NCBI GenBank assembly: GCA_950022655.1
Contig: OX465582.1
Coordinates: 88,041,801 to 88,105,800 of the forward strand
DNA from: Alentia gelatinosa
Taxonomy: Eukaryota > Annelida > Polychaeta > Phyllodocida > Polynoidae
Length of the DNA: 64,000 nucleotides
Direction of reading: 5' to 3'
Position 1 is the stretch's first letter, and each line of letters opens with the position of its first letter. The notes under the pieces were generated by a model. It did not search any database and was not told the DNA's origin. It saw nothing but the letters and a program-made list of their open reading frames with translations. Below, piece by piece: positions 20,455 through 31,938 of this stretch. Made by a program: the position numbers and the translations under genes.

Positions 20455-20640
20455 ATTACAGAGGAAACCTATGAAAGTTTATGGTCAGAGCTTGTATCCC
20501 ATCGAGTTTGAATAGTATAGTAATTCACACAGCGAAGCCGCATGAATTACGTAGCAATTGAAACAAGATGGGATCGGGCTCTGACCGTAAACCTAAATAG
20601 GTTTCTGAAGTTAACTTACCCCTCACAATGACTTAAGGGG
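20455..20640. repeat. Large hairpin, GCGAAGCC family, copy 1
   Basis: GAAACCTATGAAAGTTTATGGTCAGAGCT...CCCATCGAGTTTGAAT faces ...GATGGGATCGGGCTCTGACC...AATAGGTTTC, with GTAATTCACACAGCGAAGCCGCATGAATTAC at the tip. Further copies are at 29600-29790, 41590-41785, 54880-55080 and 63040-63230. Confidence 0.75.
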
Positions 20641-21084
20641 CTGTTCCTTATGGCCGAATTCTCAGGCGACTCATGATTTTGATAGTGTTTGATTTATTAT
20701 TCGGGTACCATCGGTGTAATGGAACACCATAATCTGGTAAGATCGGTGCCATCGTCCACCGTCGGCCGCCGTCGGCCACTCTCGGGTGCCTTGTCCCATA
20801 TGGCCGACGCGCACCGATACCAGTACACCCGTATTCCGTAATCTTTTACTGATGGTGTCTTCTGGTGTCCGAACTAGAAACTATGAGCTGTAACCTTTGC
20901 CCTTGGCATGTTTACTGAGAGTGTCCGTTCGAAGGTAGCGGGTGTTTTTTAGGTGAATGAATGTTGTGTATAGTGATTATCTTGAAAAAGAATAGGATTC
21001 TAACTGTAATCAAGTCAAATTACAGCCTACAGGGCCTGGAAACACTACAGCACTCTACAATTGTTGAAATATCTTGATAACTCA

Positions 21085-21425
21085 TGCGTGATTATATAGA
21101 CCCTATTGAGGTATCCCAGAATTCAGTCTGTTTACAAGTTCCGGTGTTCGCTGGTTGCCGACATTGCATGGTGAGAGACCCTTGAACCGTTACCCACAAT
21201 TATCCAGTTTAACCGTTTTCAGAAATCTTCAAATTGAAACTTTGATGCTAGGTATGGAAATTTCGGCTATTTCTACTTATAAATCCGAAATTATATGTAG
21301 TTTCTCCAATTATAAATAAGGAAACTGTGGTTCATGCGGTTGTGGTGTGCCCAGTCAGTCGCGAGCGGAACTTGTATTTACCCTGGGCGATAATGGGGAG
21401 TTTAGTAACCTCTGGAGGGCGCATT
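21085..21425. repeat. Dispersed repeat, same family as 34990-35335
   Basis: Shared phrases include ATTGAGGTATCCCA, CCGGTGTT-GCTGGTTGCCG, GAAATTTC-GCTATTTCTAC, AACTGTGGTTCAT and GGGAGTTTAGTAAC-TCTGGAGGGCG. Both copies are in the same orientation. No ORF. Confidence 0.65.
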
Positions 21426-21598
21426 GATGGCTCGCGGTACACTACGAATTTTCCCGGGAAAATTTCAAATTTCAAACTTTCCCGCCGAAATTCAACGAAT
21501 TTGGCCTATGTGCTCTGTTGTTGTTCTGAGAGCTTTAGTTCAACCCTCGGAGGGGAATATAGAATCTCAGTTTTTGAATGATTCATGTCACTGGTTAG

Positions 21599-21951
21599 AT
21601 TAAAGGCATATCGGACAATTTGGCTTGAAAATTAATATAGTACATATATAGTACTTCTTATTTAGATTTTAAAAATCATAGGTCACTGTCCTTGTTTTTG
21701 AATGAATTGAAGAAAACCATATAGTTCAGTACATTTCCTATGTAAATCAGGCAAATGTAAATTGGCCTATTTTTTACCTACTATATTTAAAACGGTAGAA
21801 TTTAGCTACTAAAATTGGATAAACGTGACAAAATGTTAAATCTACCCATGTAGAATAAAATGAATCCCAGGAAACCAGTTTTAACTAATATTTGACATTA
21901 TTCAAAAATTATCAGGTGGCGCCACTGTGGATTGTAGGATATGCCTTTAAT
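21599..21951 (+). mobile_element. MITE with TTAAAGGCATATC ends, copy 1
   Basis: The ends TTAAAGGCATATC and GATATGCCTTTAA are perfectly inverted over 13 bp. Internal landmarks are CGGACAATTTGGCTTGAAAAT, AAAATCATAGGTCACTGTCCTTG and CAGGTGGCGCCACTGTGGATTG. Other copies are at 37049-37524 (opposite orientation) and 37853-38409. A TTAA or shorter target is possible. Confidence 0.8.
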
Positions 21952-21974
21952 TCGATACTGGTTTGGGAGAATTG

Positions 21975-22270
21975 CGCCTTTCTAGATGGTGTGCTTATAT
22001 ACTTGTAATCCCAAGGTTGTCGGACTTTGTGGGTTCAAGTCCTACTGCAGCCACTCTCATAGAATCGATCACCATGAAACTGAAAGTAAATCTAATAGAA
22101 CATATTGGACGGTATGTATTATATAGAGACATAGTTTGTGTGACTGAATGGAATCTGTTCAGAGATATTTTGGTCAGAAATACTAACCGAGTTCGAAGAA
22201 AGAGGTGGGTATTTCTAACCAAAATATCGAGGAACGGATGCAATTCAGTCACACTCACTGTGTCTCTTTA
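21975..22270. repeat. tRNA-like SINE fragment (+) followed by a hairpin
   Basis: TTGTAATCCCAAGGTTGTCGGACTTTGTGGGTTCAAGTCCTACTGCAGCCA is the tRNA-like head of the SINE seen elsewhere on the minus strand, including the B-box-like GGTTCAAGTCC. It is followed at about 22122-22267 by a foldback that pairs AGAGACATAGTTTGTGTGACTGAATGG with ...CAATTCAGTCACACTC-CTGTGTCTCT. Confidence 0.6.
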
Positions 22271-22484
22271 TCATTAAATACCAAGTAATCATTAAAAATG
22301 CCATTCTAAATCTTTATGAATAGCAGAATGAGTGGTCATATGGTACGGAGGGACGTATGAATATCATTTCGACACTCGGAGACGAACGGAATTTGTACTC
22401 CTGATCAGCAAAAGTAAGACATTCGCCATAGGTATATTGTTATAAAACGATGAACATTTTTGCTAACGGACTGCACACGGTACT

Positions 22485-22985
22485 CGCTGGTAGCAGAAAA
22501 AGGAAGTATGTTTGCACCTCAATGAAATCCCTCAGCGACTAATTTCTGTTATTAATTATCATATGGTCACGAGTACTTAATCATGGTATGCAGATCATCA
22601 ACATATTTAACTCAATACATATGACAGCAGAAAAAGGAAGTATGTTTGCACCTAAGTGTAACCCCTCAGCGACCAATTTCTGTTACTTTATACATGGCAC
22701 AAGAGACTCAAACTAGTTATCGACGGATGCAAAGTCCCTACAAAGTTTCAAATGAGTAGTGTTATTGTATGGGGTTTTCTGTTGGTCAGCTTCAACCATA
22801 TACCCTTCATCAGTCCCATTTACCAACTCTTTCACTTACATTATCATGAGCTCTATTGAAACTTTCACTTTCATTATCTTGAGCTATTGATACTTTCACT
22901 TACATTATCATGAGCTATTGATACTTTCACTTACATTATCATGAGGTATTACTTTCATTTACATTATCATGAGCTATTGATATGT
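22485..22985. repeat. Two direct duplications and a 31-bp tandem repeat
   Basis: AGCAGAAAAAGGAAGTATGTTTGCACCT...CCTCAGCGAC-AATTTCTGTTA occurs at 22492 and again at 22625. At 22850-22985, ACTTTCACTTACATTATCATGAGCTATTGAT is repeated about four times with small changes. Confidence 0.7.
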
Positions 22986-23929
22986 CACTCCCATATATAC
23001 GAGCACCACATAGATGATAGTGGAACTACCTATCTGCTTATGATGCAGTTATTATACTGGCTACATGCTATTTTTTGCATTAATCATGAGGATCTATATG
23101 CAACACATTGAATCATTCTTATATATACGGCACATAGCCTATGATCCATGAGTGCCGCCATGACATCACCCGAGTAGGTGTTCTTCACTAATGTAGGTGA
23201 AAAGTAGGTATTCTTCACTAATGGAGATGCAAAAGAAGTGAATGATAATTGGGAAGTGTCACAACTCTAGCCTTGCTCACATACGTATATAAAGTGTTCC
23301 ATGTGAAAAACATCATGGCTTGGGTTTTATCATTATGTCATCCTGCTCTGGGATGTGTGTAGAGAGTCAAAGGAACCATGGTAAAACATTGAAAGGCAGT
23401 TGAATTTCATAAGAACAAAGAGCCAAAATACAGGATCCACCCCCCGAGTGGCCCGCCATACTGCTGACCACCTGGTGACTGCTTCATGAACTAACATGGC
23501 TCTGTCCCCTATAAAAGAAACATACTTTGTGGTGATGGAAGATCGCCCATGTAGGCGAATTGTTGTCAATAAAAAATACATGCCATGCGAGATCACCAAC
23601 ATATATCTCAATACATATATATTTAGTAAAGTGAACAACAGTACACAATATAAGAACCATCAGGTGAGTGAAAAATGAATATTCCAATAAGTATTCAAAT
23701 TTGAGCCTACATGGAAATATGAAACATAGACTCCCCCACCAAAAGGTCAAAACTAAATCACACCATGCTGGACTGCAGTTAATCTAAATATAGATTTACC
23801 TGAAATTAATTTTAGTCAACGCGTACGGAACAGTTTTCCGTATGTATAACCGACGCATTCATACAACCACTCATCCCCTCAACAATCCTTTCTTGTATAT
23901 AATTACTTTTGTTTATTTTGTATGTTTGA

Positions 23930-24256
23930 TTACTATTTACCCATGCCGTATTTCTTGTAAATACGCACCGTTTCGACATATAACGTAAAAAATATCGTAC
24001 GGAACAGTGTTCCGTACGGCAAAATACTGAACACTATTCCGTACGTGTTGAATAAAACATTAGTTGTTAGGCCAAATTAAGTTAATTATTTTTACTAATT
24101 TTGGGTATATAGTAAATATATAACGACCTACCATGCTTGTACAAACTATAAAACTTAATGGTTATTTACGGTTCGTACAGAACTCGGCATAAACGAACCT
24201 AAATTACCATCACGTTTTGTAGATTGTACAGCATGGTCAGGTCGTTCTATATAATT
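23930..24256. mobile_element. Second copy of the TTAC-flanked hairpin insertion
   Basis: Closely follows 19819-20150: TTTACCCATGCCGTAT...TGTAAATACGCACCGTTTCG, then GTACGGAAC words, then the hairpin around ACGGTTCGTACAGAACTCGG, ending GTTCTATATAATTA. This copy shows the element is mobile and not unique to one site. Confidence 0.65.
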
Positions 24257-24636
24257 ATTTTCAAGGCCACCAGCTCTAGTTGCAAAACTTATTTATTCCT
24301 GGTAGAACGGTATGACTACAGAATAAATAAAGTCTAATGAAAAAAAGATGTGCCTGTGTATTGTGATCTAGCAGGCCATATGATGCACTCTAATCGCTCT
24401 TTGTTACCTCAACCCAATACCGAGTTCCCGAAGAAATTCCATTTGGACAGGGGTAAAATCTCCATAAACATTAGATTGTTAGTTGGTAATCCTTGTGTTT
24501 TTGCATTACCTCTTGTGAATACAACTACGTTGCTGCTCATTTGAAATTCTACATATACAATCAGAAATTATGTTACAATAATATATCATCACTTCACCAC
24601 TGATGCACCGAGCTCAAAGGATCTCTGAGATCACAG

Positions 24637-25390
24637 CTATATCCACCTAATACAAAGTGTCCAGAGGAAGCACATTGGACATACCCGGAGCATACAGATA
24701 TATCCACCTAATACAAAGAGTTGATAAAAAACACATAGGGAGTGTGCATCACCATACCCGGACCATACAGATATATCCACCTAATACAAAGTGTCCATAG
24801 GAAACACATTGGAGTGTATATGGACATACCCGGAGCATTCAGATATACCCGCATAATACAAAGTGTCCATAGGAAACACATTGGGAGTGTGTATCACATA
24901 CCCGGTGCATACAGATATATCCACCTAATACAAAGTGTTCATAGGAAACACATTGGGAGTGTGTATCACCATACCCGGTGCATACAGATATATCCACCTA
25001 ATACAAAGTGTCCATAGGAAACACATTAGGAGTGTATATGGACATACCAGGTGCATACAGATATATTCATCTAATACAAAGTGTCCTTAGAAGACACATA
25101 GGGAGTGTGTATGGACATACCCGGCGCATATGGATATGTTGAATGCTGCAGGGGCGCATGGGGAAAAATAGTCCGTACGGAAAAAATATTGCATATCTAA
25201 AACGGACTGATATTGACATACCACTTGACCAGAAAAGGTTGGTGTTAAATACAATATAGATTGGTTTCAGATACAAGCGACCGTATGCTCTTCGGAGTTG
25301 CCTCTACGCAATATCCTCGCATACGCTCGGATATTACTACGTGTCAACTCCTGGGAGAATACGACCGCTTGTATCTGAAACAAGTCAATA
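24637..25390. mobile_element. Composite element: 74-bp satellite array plus hairpin
   Basis: About six head-to-tail units of CACCTAATACAAAGTGTCCATAGG...TACCCGG-GCATACAGATATAT (24640-25130). They are followed by a unique link and a hairpin (about 25267-25385) pairing TTTCAGATACAAGCGACCGTATGC with ...CGACCGCTTGTATCTGAAA. The order is the same as at 4845-5190, so satellite and hairpin form a single mobile unit. Confidence 0.7.
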
Positions 25391-25689
25391 TTGAGTGTTT
25401 ATTCAAACTAGAGAACAACATGGCGCGATTCCAGTAACTGGAAAAGATCTTTTCGCTTATCTACCAGATATAACTATCTAAACTAAACTTATCTATCAGA
25501 TATAACCAACTAAATAACTAGAGAAGGATCATATGTACTCTCTTCCCCGATATATTCGATTGTTATGATTAATGTTTCAATTTTTATTATGACTGTCACC
25601 TTCTTATCATCTATGTTTGAAGGTTTCTCCTATCTGGCGTCTGCCAGGTTGGATTCTTTTTCTCATCTAGTTAGTCAGATTTAGGCCCA

Positions 25690-26120
25690 GCGTCCACCTA
25701 CTTCGATATGGCTCCAATATGGTCTACGATGCACCTCCCGATAAAAAATCACATCGCGATCCTCCGATCGGAGGAAGCCTCCGACCCTCCGGCCCTCCGA
25801 CCCTCCGGGAGCGACCACCCTCCCGTGACGTAGATGGAAGGTATGACGTAGGGAGGCCGTGACGTCAGTACCAGGGTATATAAGGAGGAGAGGAGGGGAG
25901 GAGGGTCGCCAGTCCATGTTTGACTGCGGTTGCGAGCACACCTGGAGGAACTAGGTACGAAAGCCTTTGAGGCAAGACTTAGTCGACGCTACCCAAGTCT
26001 GACCTGAGCCTATGCCAGGCCGATAACTCGCGTTAGCCCTGATGTAAACCGTAGGCTACCTGAATAAAGTAACCTGCACTGAACAGTATTTCTGTGTCTG
26101 AGTCTTCTGTGTTTCCCGTT

Positions 26121-26123
<3 letters not shown>
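25690..26123 (+). mobile_element. Solo-LTR-like promoter block
   Basis: From about 25780 the sequence has three TGACG motifs, one of them a full CRE (TGACGTCA, 25860-25867). Then come TATATAAG (25877), AATAAA (26063-26068) and the terminus CCCGTTACA (26115-26123). Order and spacing fit the U3-R-U5 of a retrotransposon LTR, which usually ends in CA. No matching TG start or second LTR was found. The first part (25690-25780) resembles the left arm of the element at 29868-30150. A short non-coding host promoter is the alternative. Confidence 0.5.

Positions 26124-26180
<57 letters not shown>
26124..26180. repeat. (TA)n microsatellite
   Basis: Near-perfect TA dinucleotide run directly after the LTR-like terminus. 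A second run is at 26538-26600. Confidence 0.9.
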
Positions 26181-26185
<5 letters not shown>

Positions 26186-26534
26186 GAAGTATAATGGTGA
26201 TAGTAAATATGTGGTTAAAGATATAAGATAACGAGTGTCTGTATTGGCTGTAATTTATTATCGAGAACTGGTTGAGGACTGAGATAACCTCTTAAAAAAA
26301 AAAAATCTTTAGGTGTCTCGAAGACGTCTGTCTGCGTTGAGGGTGTGAGGTGAAGAGAGGGTTGGTTGGTAGTCTTGATCCCGCACCTCGACTCCCTCAC
26401 GTGGGCCGGACCCGAGCGCTCCTAGAGGGAATGGTGAAACCCATGACCCATGATGACCTCTGGTGGTGGTTCCTAGAAGTGACTCTCCCTTCCGCGCCTA
26501 TACTCATATAAACCCTCTGTGAGGATTTATATTT

Positions 26535-26537
<3 letters not shown>

Positions 26538-26600
<63 letters not shown>
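26538..26600. repeat. (TA)n microsatellite
   Basis: About 30 perfect TA units. Confidence 0.9.
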
Positions 26601-26603
<3 letters not shown>

Positions 26604-27690
26604 ACAACTAAGTGTCGACTCTCCCAACCCCACACACCTCTCATAACCCTGTTTCTTAAAGTATAATCGTGTTGCACCTTTTGTACTTTTTGCCATTTTG
26701 TCTACTGCTGGAACCTTGCTATAATTACCCCGTCCATCCCCACGTAAATAGGGTCCTACTCCAACTTTAGAACTTTAATATATTGACTTTGCTAAACAAG
26801 AAAATAATTACCCACTGCAAGCTCTCAAGAGCACCAAAAATAAAACAGTTATTAGAATACTCCTTGTTAGTGGAGATGAGGTCCTTTTTACTATTTCTTG
26901 TCTAAACAACTTTATTTCGGGTAAAGCAAACAGTTCTGCCGCCTGGTCCCTCTGGTGTTTGATTTACAAATTAACATTGGAGTTCGTCACACAGCCTAGA
27001 AATCAAGTCCGGTTGGATTTTAAATACTAAAGGTAAAGTTAAGGGTACTCAGGAAAGAAAAGGGATGAATCAGTTCCTCAGGTACATCCTTAAAGATCTA
27101 ACATATATATTACTTCCATCTATGTATAATGAAGACTTTATTTACTATAAAAGACAAATTTATATGGTGACATATGTCTTTCTCGCATAATTATCCTATG
27201 AACCCATGATATAATGCATTGTGATTATGGTCTTTGTACACTGTTGTACCTTCAAACTAAAATGGTTCTTATAGGCATCACGAAAACCAGCCAATCGCTG
27301 ATGATGCCGTTTATTGGTTTTCCTTTAAGTCTTGTTATACTGAAATTTACTTTAAATATGCTGAACCGATACAAGATTTGAAAAAAAACCCCAAAAAACA
27401 AAGGTAATGAGATGTGTTGAGATGAGTATACACATATATTCATATGGCAGATACTCCTAATACCCCCTTTAAGGACGGCTGCCTGCGGCCGAGGTACCCC
27501 CTAAAGGACGGGTGCTGATGGCACTTTATGCCGCTAGGGACGACCACTTAGTCATTAAAACCCATAATTTGAGTGTTTAATCACGTGATACAATATATAA
27601 TCTTAAATATTTAATTGTTTCTGAATACAAATACTATTTATGATGTTAGACCTACATTCTGTGAAAATTTGATCAATATTGTTCCATTAT
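26601..27690. other. No supported gene
   Basis: AT-rich sequence without a confirmed repeat boundary. CCCTTTAAGGACGGCTGCCTG near 27467 is the terminus of a piggyBac-like relative of 11597-12373, but its partner end is not visible. Confidence 0.4.
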
Positions 27691-28205
27691 TTACCTACTA
27701 TATTTAAAACGGTAGAATTCCGTCGAATCCGCTTGGAGAATCTCCCGCACATAGGGACAGAGTGAACCCGATCTAGGGTTGGAGATTGAAGCCCCACGGG
27801 AGTGAGATTCTCGTGTAGGGAAAAACTCGAACCTGTTCTTCTTTTTTGTAGATCTATTGGCAGAAGAACCTTTTCTCTTTTGATTTATTTCAAGCCATAC
27901 CGAAATCAAAGTTTAGTAATGTAGTTTTTGTTATCTGCTAGTCTCGAGAGAAAGCAGTGAGACCACTGCGCTGGTTACCTACCACAATGAGATCGCAAGA
28001 TTACGCTGGTACCCCCCACCCACCAACAGCCTAAGTATTTGGCCCAAAAAGAGCATCTATCTTTGTGGAGCAGTCAGCAGAGCCTGCGGCTGAGGATTCG
28101 AGCGTCGGGAGTTCGTAACCCCGCTATCGGCAGGCTGTTATTTCATTTTTCTATATTTTCGGACTCGACGAATTCGCTAGTTCCTTGTTAAAAACGAATT
28201 TGTAT
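27691..28205 (+). mobile_element. TTACCTACTATATTTAAAACG element, left part with tRNA-like segment
   Basis: Family terminus at 27691, then GAGATTGAAGCCCCACGGGAGTGAGATTCTCGTG. The tRNA-like block GTGGAGCAGTCAGCAGAG...GGGAGTTCG is at 28060-28125 and GGACTCGACGAATTCGCTAG near 28165. No right terminus. The palindrome ATGATGCCTCCAGGCATCAT begins at 28217. Confidence 0.6.
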
Positions 28206-28794
28206 ATTTTTTAGAAATGATGCCTCCAGGCATCATTCGCCCTGGGCCGGATGATGGCCCAGGGCTTTTGCTCGGATATTACTACGCGTCAACTACTCGC
28301 AGATTACGGCCACTCGTACACAAAACCAGTCATTATTGTGTATATACATGCCATTTTCTGTTGGAGATTCCGGAAATCGCTGCGTTGCTGTGTCCCATGT
28401 TTTAACACAGTCATCGGTGTGAACGCCACCGGAACGCTCGCACCGCGTCTCGACTGGTACCCGGATGTACACACTGCGCGCCACCTAGTGGCTCATACTC
28501 ACACTCTCCAGAACACTCTCCAAGCACAACACAGCGCCAAGCAGAGTACCATGTGAGCGTGTGCCGCACTGGATCCCAATCTTGATCTTTGGACAATCGC
28601 GTGCCAGAACTGAAGCCATCGCCCAGGTGTAGGTAGACCCCCCGAGTTTATCCACACCACCCAGTCCCTACCGCCCTTTGTTATTGTACGCCTAGGCGGG
28701 ATCTACGGAGCAGGCATGGTGAGTGATATTTTATTACTTTGTACTCGTTTTAACACGTGAGATCTTCAATATAACACCTCGTGCTCATTGTGGT

Positions 28795-29300
28795 TACTGG
28801 AAAACTCGACTCGAAATGAACTCGACCCGTAGTTGTAAGGAGAATTCGATCCGTTTTGGAGAAATCGATTGGAGAACGACTCGTTTCAGATACTTATGAA
28901 TAAGACATTTTCATATAGAAGGAATGGTCTGACTAGTTGGCTTTTAGACACATGAACCAGGGGATATAGAAGATAGGTCCAGTTATGTATAGTTGTATAG
29001 GGTTCAGGTGAGGGATATGGTTATGGTTAGAGATAGGATTAGGGACAGGGTTAGGGTTAGAGATAGGTTTAAAGGAAAAGTTTTCTGTTTGTTTTCATCC
29101 CAGACAAAAAATTGATGCCAAGATAATACTCACTACTATGTATAGTATTTATCCACAGTTGTAATGAGATACATGTACTGGAGTTGGGAAGATTTAATAC
29201 GGGTCGAATTCATTACAGGTCGAGCTCTTAAAACGGGTCGAGTTAGTTACGGGTCAAGTTTTTTACGGGTCGAGTTCGTTACAGGTCGAGTTCTCCAGTA
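28795..29300. mobile_element. TTAGGG-bearing inverted-repeat element, copy 2
   Basis: TACTGGAAAACTCGACTCG at the left and GGTCGAGTTCTCCAGTA at the right. Four ACGGGTCGAGTT-type words fill the right arm, and degenerate TTAGGG/TTAGAG units lie at about 29020-29070. It is flanked by about 50-bp direct repeats beginning TTTTAACACGTGAGA (28749 and 29305). Confidence 0.75.
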
Positions 29301-29599
29301 TTCATTTTAACACGTGAGAGCTTCATATAAAACCTCGTGGCTGCTCACTGTTACATATTGTACTGCCGTAGTCATTGGATTAATAACGCCATATTTCTTC
29401 AGGAGCATAAAAGGACGGGTGAAAAACAAAAGAGATTGGATAAGTTGAGATTGCATCTTAGAGTCAGGAATCACATGCCAAGGCATTGTTTCGGTCTCAC
29501 ACACTTACGCTGTGTAGGCAGTAATCTGCACTTGTAGATGGTTACATAACTCAGTTTTGATTTCGTTCACCAACAGGATTAACCATTAAAGACCACTTT

Positions 29600-29790
29600 G
29601 TGAAATATTACAGAGGGAACCTATGAAAGTATATGGTCAAAGCTCATATCCCATCGAGTTTGAATTGCATAATAATTCGCAAGGCCAAGCTACGTGAATT
29701 ACGTAGTGATTCAAACTCAATGGGATCGAGCTCTGACCCTAAACTTGAATAGGTTTCTGAATTTATCTCACCCTTTACATTGACTAAGGG
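29600..29790. repeat. Large hairpin, GCGAAGCC family, copy 2
   Basis: GGGAACCTATGAAAGTATATGGTCA...CCCATCGAGTTTGAAT faces ATTCAAACTCAATGGGATCGAGCTCTGACC...AATAGGTTTC. The tip carries CAAGGCCAAGCTACG, a changed form of the GGCGAAGCCGCG loop. Confidence 0.7.
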
Positions 29791-29867
29791 GCTAACCTTT
29801 GTGATATAATCTCCCATTGAGTATTATTTCTAAATACGCCATGGGCGTTGAGTATAAGATCCCAACG

Positions 29868-30150
29868 TTAAGGTCCGGCGTCCACCTACTACGATATGTC
29901 TCCGATATGGTCTACGATGCACCTTCCGATAAAAAATCAAAATCCTATCGGAAGGTCACCTAATATCGGGGCAGTTGACCAGGTTTCTGCGACACCGATA
30001 AAAACCCCATACAATGCGTGGGGGATTGGCATGTCTAGACATATGTCTACGATTTTACACTTTCCCGATATGTCTCCGATGTTTGGATTTTGTATCGGTG
30101 CCATATCGGTAGGTCTAAACCTCTATCGTAGTAGGTGGACGCCAGGCCTT
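29868..30150. mobile_element. MITE with GGCGTCCACCTACTACGAT ends
   Basis: TTAAGGTCCGGCGTCCACCTACTACGATA at the left and ATCGTAGTAGGTGGACGCCAGGCCTTAG at the right are inverted over about 28 bp. A TTA/TAG border hints at a 3-bp target as in PIF/Harbinger elements, but it is imperfect. A left-arm relative starts at 25690. Confidence 0.75.
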
Positions 30151-30510
30151 AGTCTCTGGGGGATAACACCAGGGGTGAGATAAAGCATTGTGGTTTCTTT
30201 CCCAATCCAACATTGCTGATCCTCATTATGTTGGAAATACTATTCTAGCTGTTGGATAAGTGGCCCATCTCACTCGACAAAGTAATCCTAATATAAGTTC
30301 GTCTACACACATCCAGTGCAACTTTGCCTCGTTATATGCAGTGTTTGAACAAGCATTATAACCAGCATTAGTAATCTGTTGGAAAAGCTGGCAAATAACG
30401 ATTGAAAGGCTACCCATGTTATACGACATACACAGAATGCGCATCAAGACATTCATGGTCGTATTCCAGGACACATTTTAATATTATTTCATTGGATCTC
30501 GGACTTGGAT

Positions 30511-30715
30511 ACAGGGGCCCGTTTAATAATCTCGGGTTGTACATGTAGACCCAGGGACGATGCGGGTCAACTTTATTCAACATTTATGGACGACCTTATG
30601 GGCGGCTAATACTGTCTTAGTGAACAGACTTAAATGTTGTCAAATGATAACCCTCGTAAGGGGTACAGAAAAGGGTATTCATGTACAATCCGACTATTAA
30701 ACGGGCCCCAGGTAT
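30511..30715. mobile_element. hAT-like MITE, uninterrupted relative of 19647-20204
   Basis: CAGGGGCCCGTTTAATAATCT at the left and ACTATTAAACGGGCCCCAGG at the right. The interior GTGAACAGACTTAAAT and TACAGAAAAGGGT match the copy at 19647, but with no insertion at CCCTCGTAAGGGG. Confidence 0.7.
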
Positions 30716-30736
30716 ATGATTGTATATATATATATA

Positions 30737-30911
30737 TACAGTAGAACCCCGACTAACGGACACCCCGCGTAAGCGAAACACCGCGTTAACGGACACCTTT
30801 GCTCGGAACGGTTCCCTCTTTTAGATGTTTATTCTAACCCCACGTAAGGGGTATCCCCGCGTAAGCGGTCTCTTTGGGCCGGAACGGAGAGTGTTCGCTT
30901 ACGCGGGGTTC

Positions 30912-30916
<5 letters not shown>
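30737..30916. mobile_element. pogo/Tigger-like MITE, 180 bp
   Basis: CAGTAGAACCCCG...AACGGACACC at the left faces GTGTTCGCTTACGCGGGGTTCGACTA at the right. It sits between TA-rich runs, so the TA target cannot be read clearly. Confidence 0.65.
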
Positions 30917-30960
<44 letters not shown>

Positions 30961-31020
30961 CTATTTATAAACATATATATAAACATATATATATATATAT
31001 ATAAACATATATATATAAAC
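30917..31020. repeat. TA-rich microsatellite
   Basis: (TA)n followed by TAAACATATATA units. Confidence 0.85.
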
Positions 31021-31045
31021 ATCTATATTATATATTTATATACAT

Positions 31046-31152
31046 AATATTACCATGGTGCTAGCAGTATCCTTGCTATCTCCGGAGTACTGCTACGCAT
31101 CAACTACGCGGGGATTGCAACCACGCAGATCAAAATCATGGTAATATTCTGT
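31046..31152. repeat. Hairpin, about 107 bp
   Basis: AATATTACCATGGTG at the left and CATGGTAATATT at the right, with an inner segment GGAGTACTGCTACGCATCAACTACGCGG. The inner words TACGC-TCAACTACGCG resemble the hairpins at 25300 and 28270. Confidence 0.5.
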
Positions 31153-31520
31153 ATATATTCTGGTATTTTAAGTCTCCAGTGCTTACTTTATATTCCATTT
31201 TAGCATAATACAGTCACACACATGTAATGCTAAGAACCTATTCCAGTGAGGATGGTGAAGAGGCTCAAATGGGAATAAACCAGCACTCATGAGGTCACAG
31301 AATTACTTAATGTAGGAGTCCAAATAACCGCAAGCCAGGTATAAAAGCTTTCGTCCATGCCACCTGTTCTGGGGCATTGTTTAGTCAGTGTTTGTGTGAG
31401 TAGGGAGGGCAGTGTGTTAAAGTAGCACACAAATACTGGCGGCTAACCACATGAGTCAATTTAACCTGAGCCAATATTCTTAGCGTGACCTGTATTCTGT
31501 AAGGCATGAATAAACGTATA

Positions 31521-31932
31521 CAGTAAAACCCTGCTTAAGGGTTAACCCTCCGTTCCGGGCCAAGTGTCCTCCTTAAGCGGGGTGTCCCCTTAAGAGGGGT
31601 TTTCAGGATGCCAGTGGTTATACAATAGAGAATACCTACATAAATGAAGGAAACAATGGTTATTAGGTTAAAAGGTTTATTAATAAATAAGCAAATAGAT
31701 ATAAATTGTACAATATATATGAATATAAATGAATATAAATGTACAAAAAAATATATATATATATATATAAAAGAGGTTGAAGATGGATATGCCTTCCTTG
31801 CGAAATTTGCTCCTTTTTACACCCCCGTTAAAATAAACTCTTAATAGAGGGGAAAATTTCCGTTCCGAGCAAATTGTCCCCTGAAGCGGGGTGTCCCCTG
31901 AAGCGGGGTGTCCCGGAAGAGGGGTTTTACTG
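31521..31932. mobile_element. pogo/Tigger-like MITE with TA target site
   Basis: CAGTAAAACCC opens and GGGTTTTACTG closes the element, and TA directly flanks both ends (31519-31520 and 31933-31934), as expected for Tc1/mariner/pogo transposition. Near the ends are CCTTAAGCGGGGTGTCC words. No transposase is present. Confidence 0.8.
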
Positions 31933-31938
31933 TACATA

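Noticed and set aside
23333..23750. Minus-strand frames around 23.5 kb (HEAVTRWSAVWRATRGVD)
   Set aside because: Two overlapping frames, no defined start, no recognised domain. Possibly a decayed repeat, but nothing firm.
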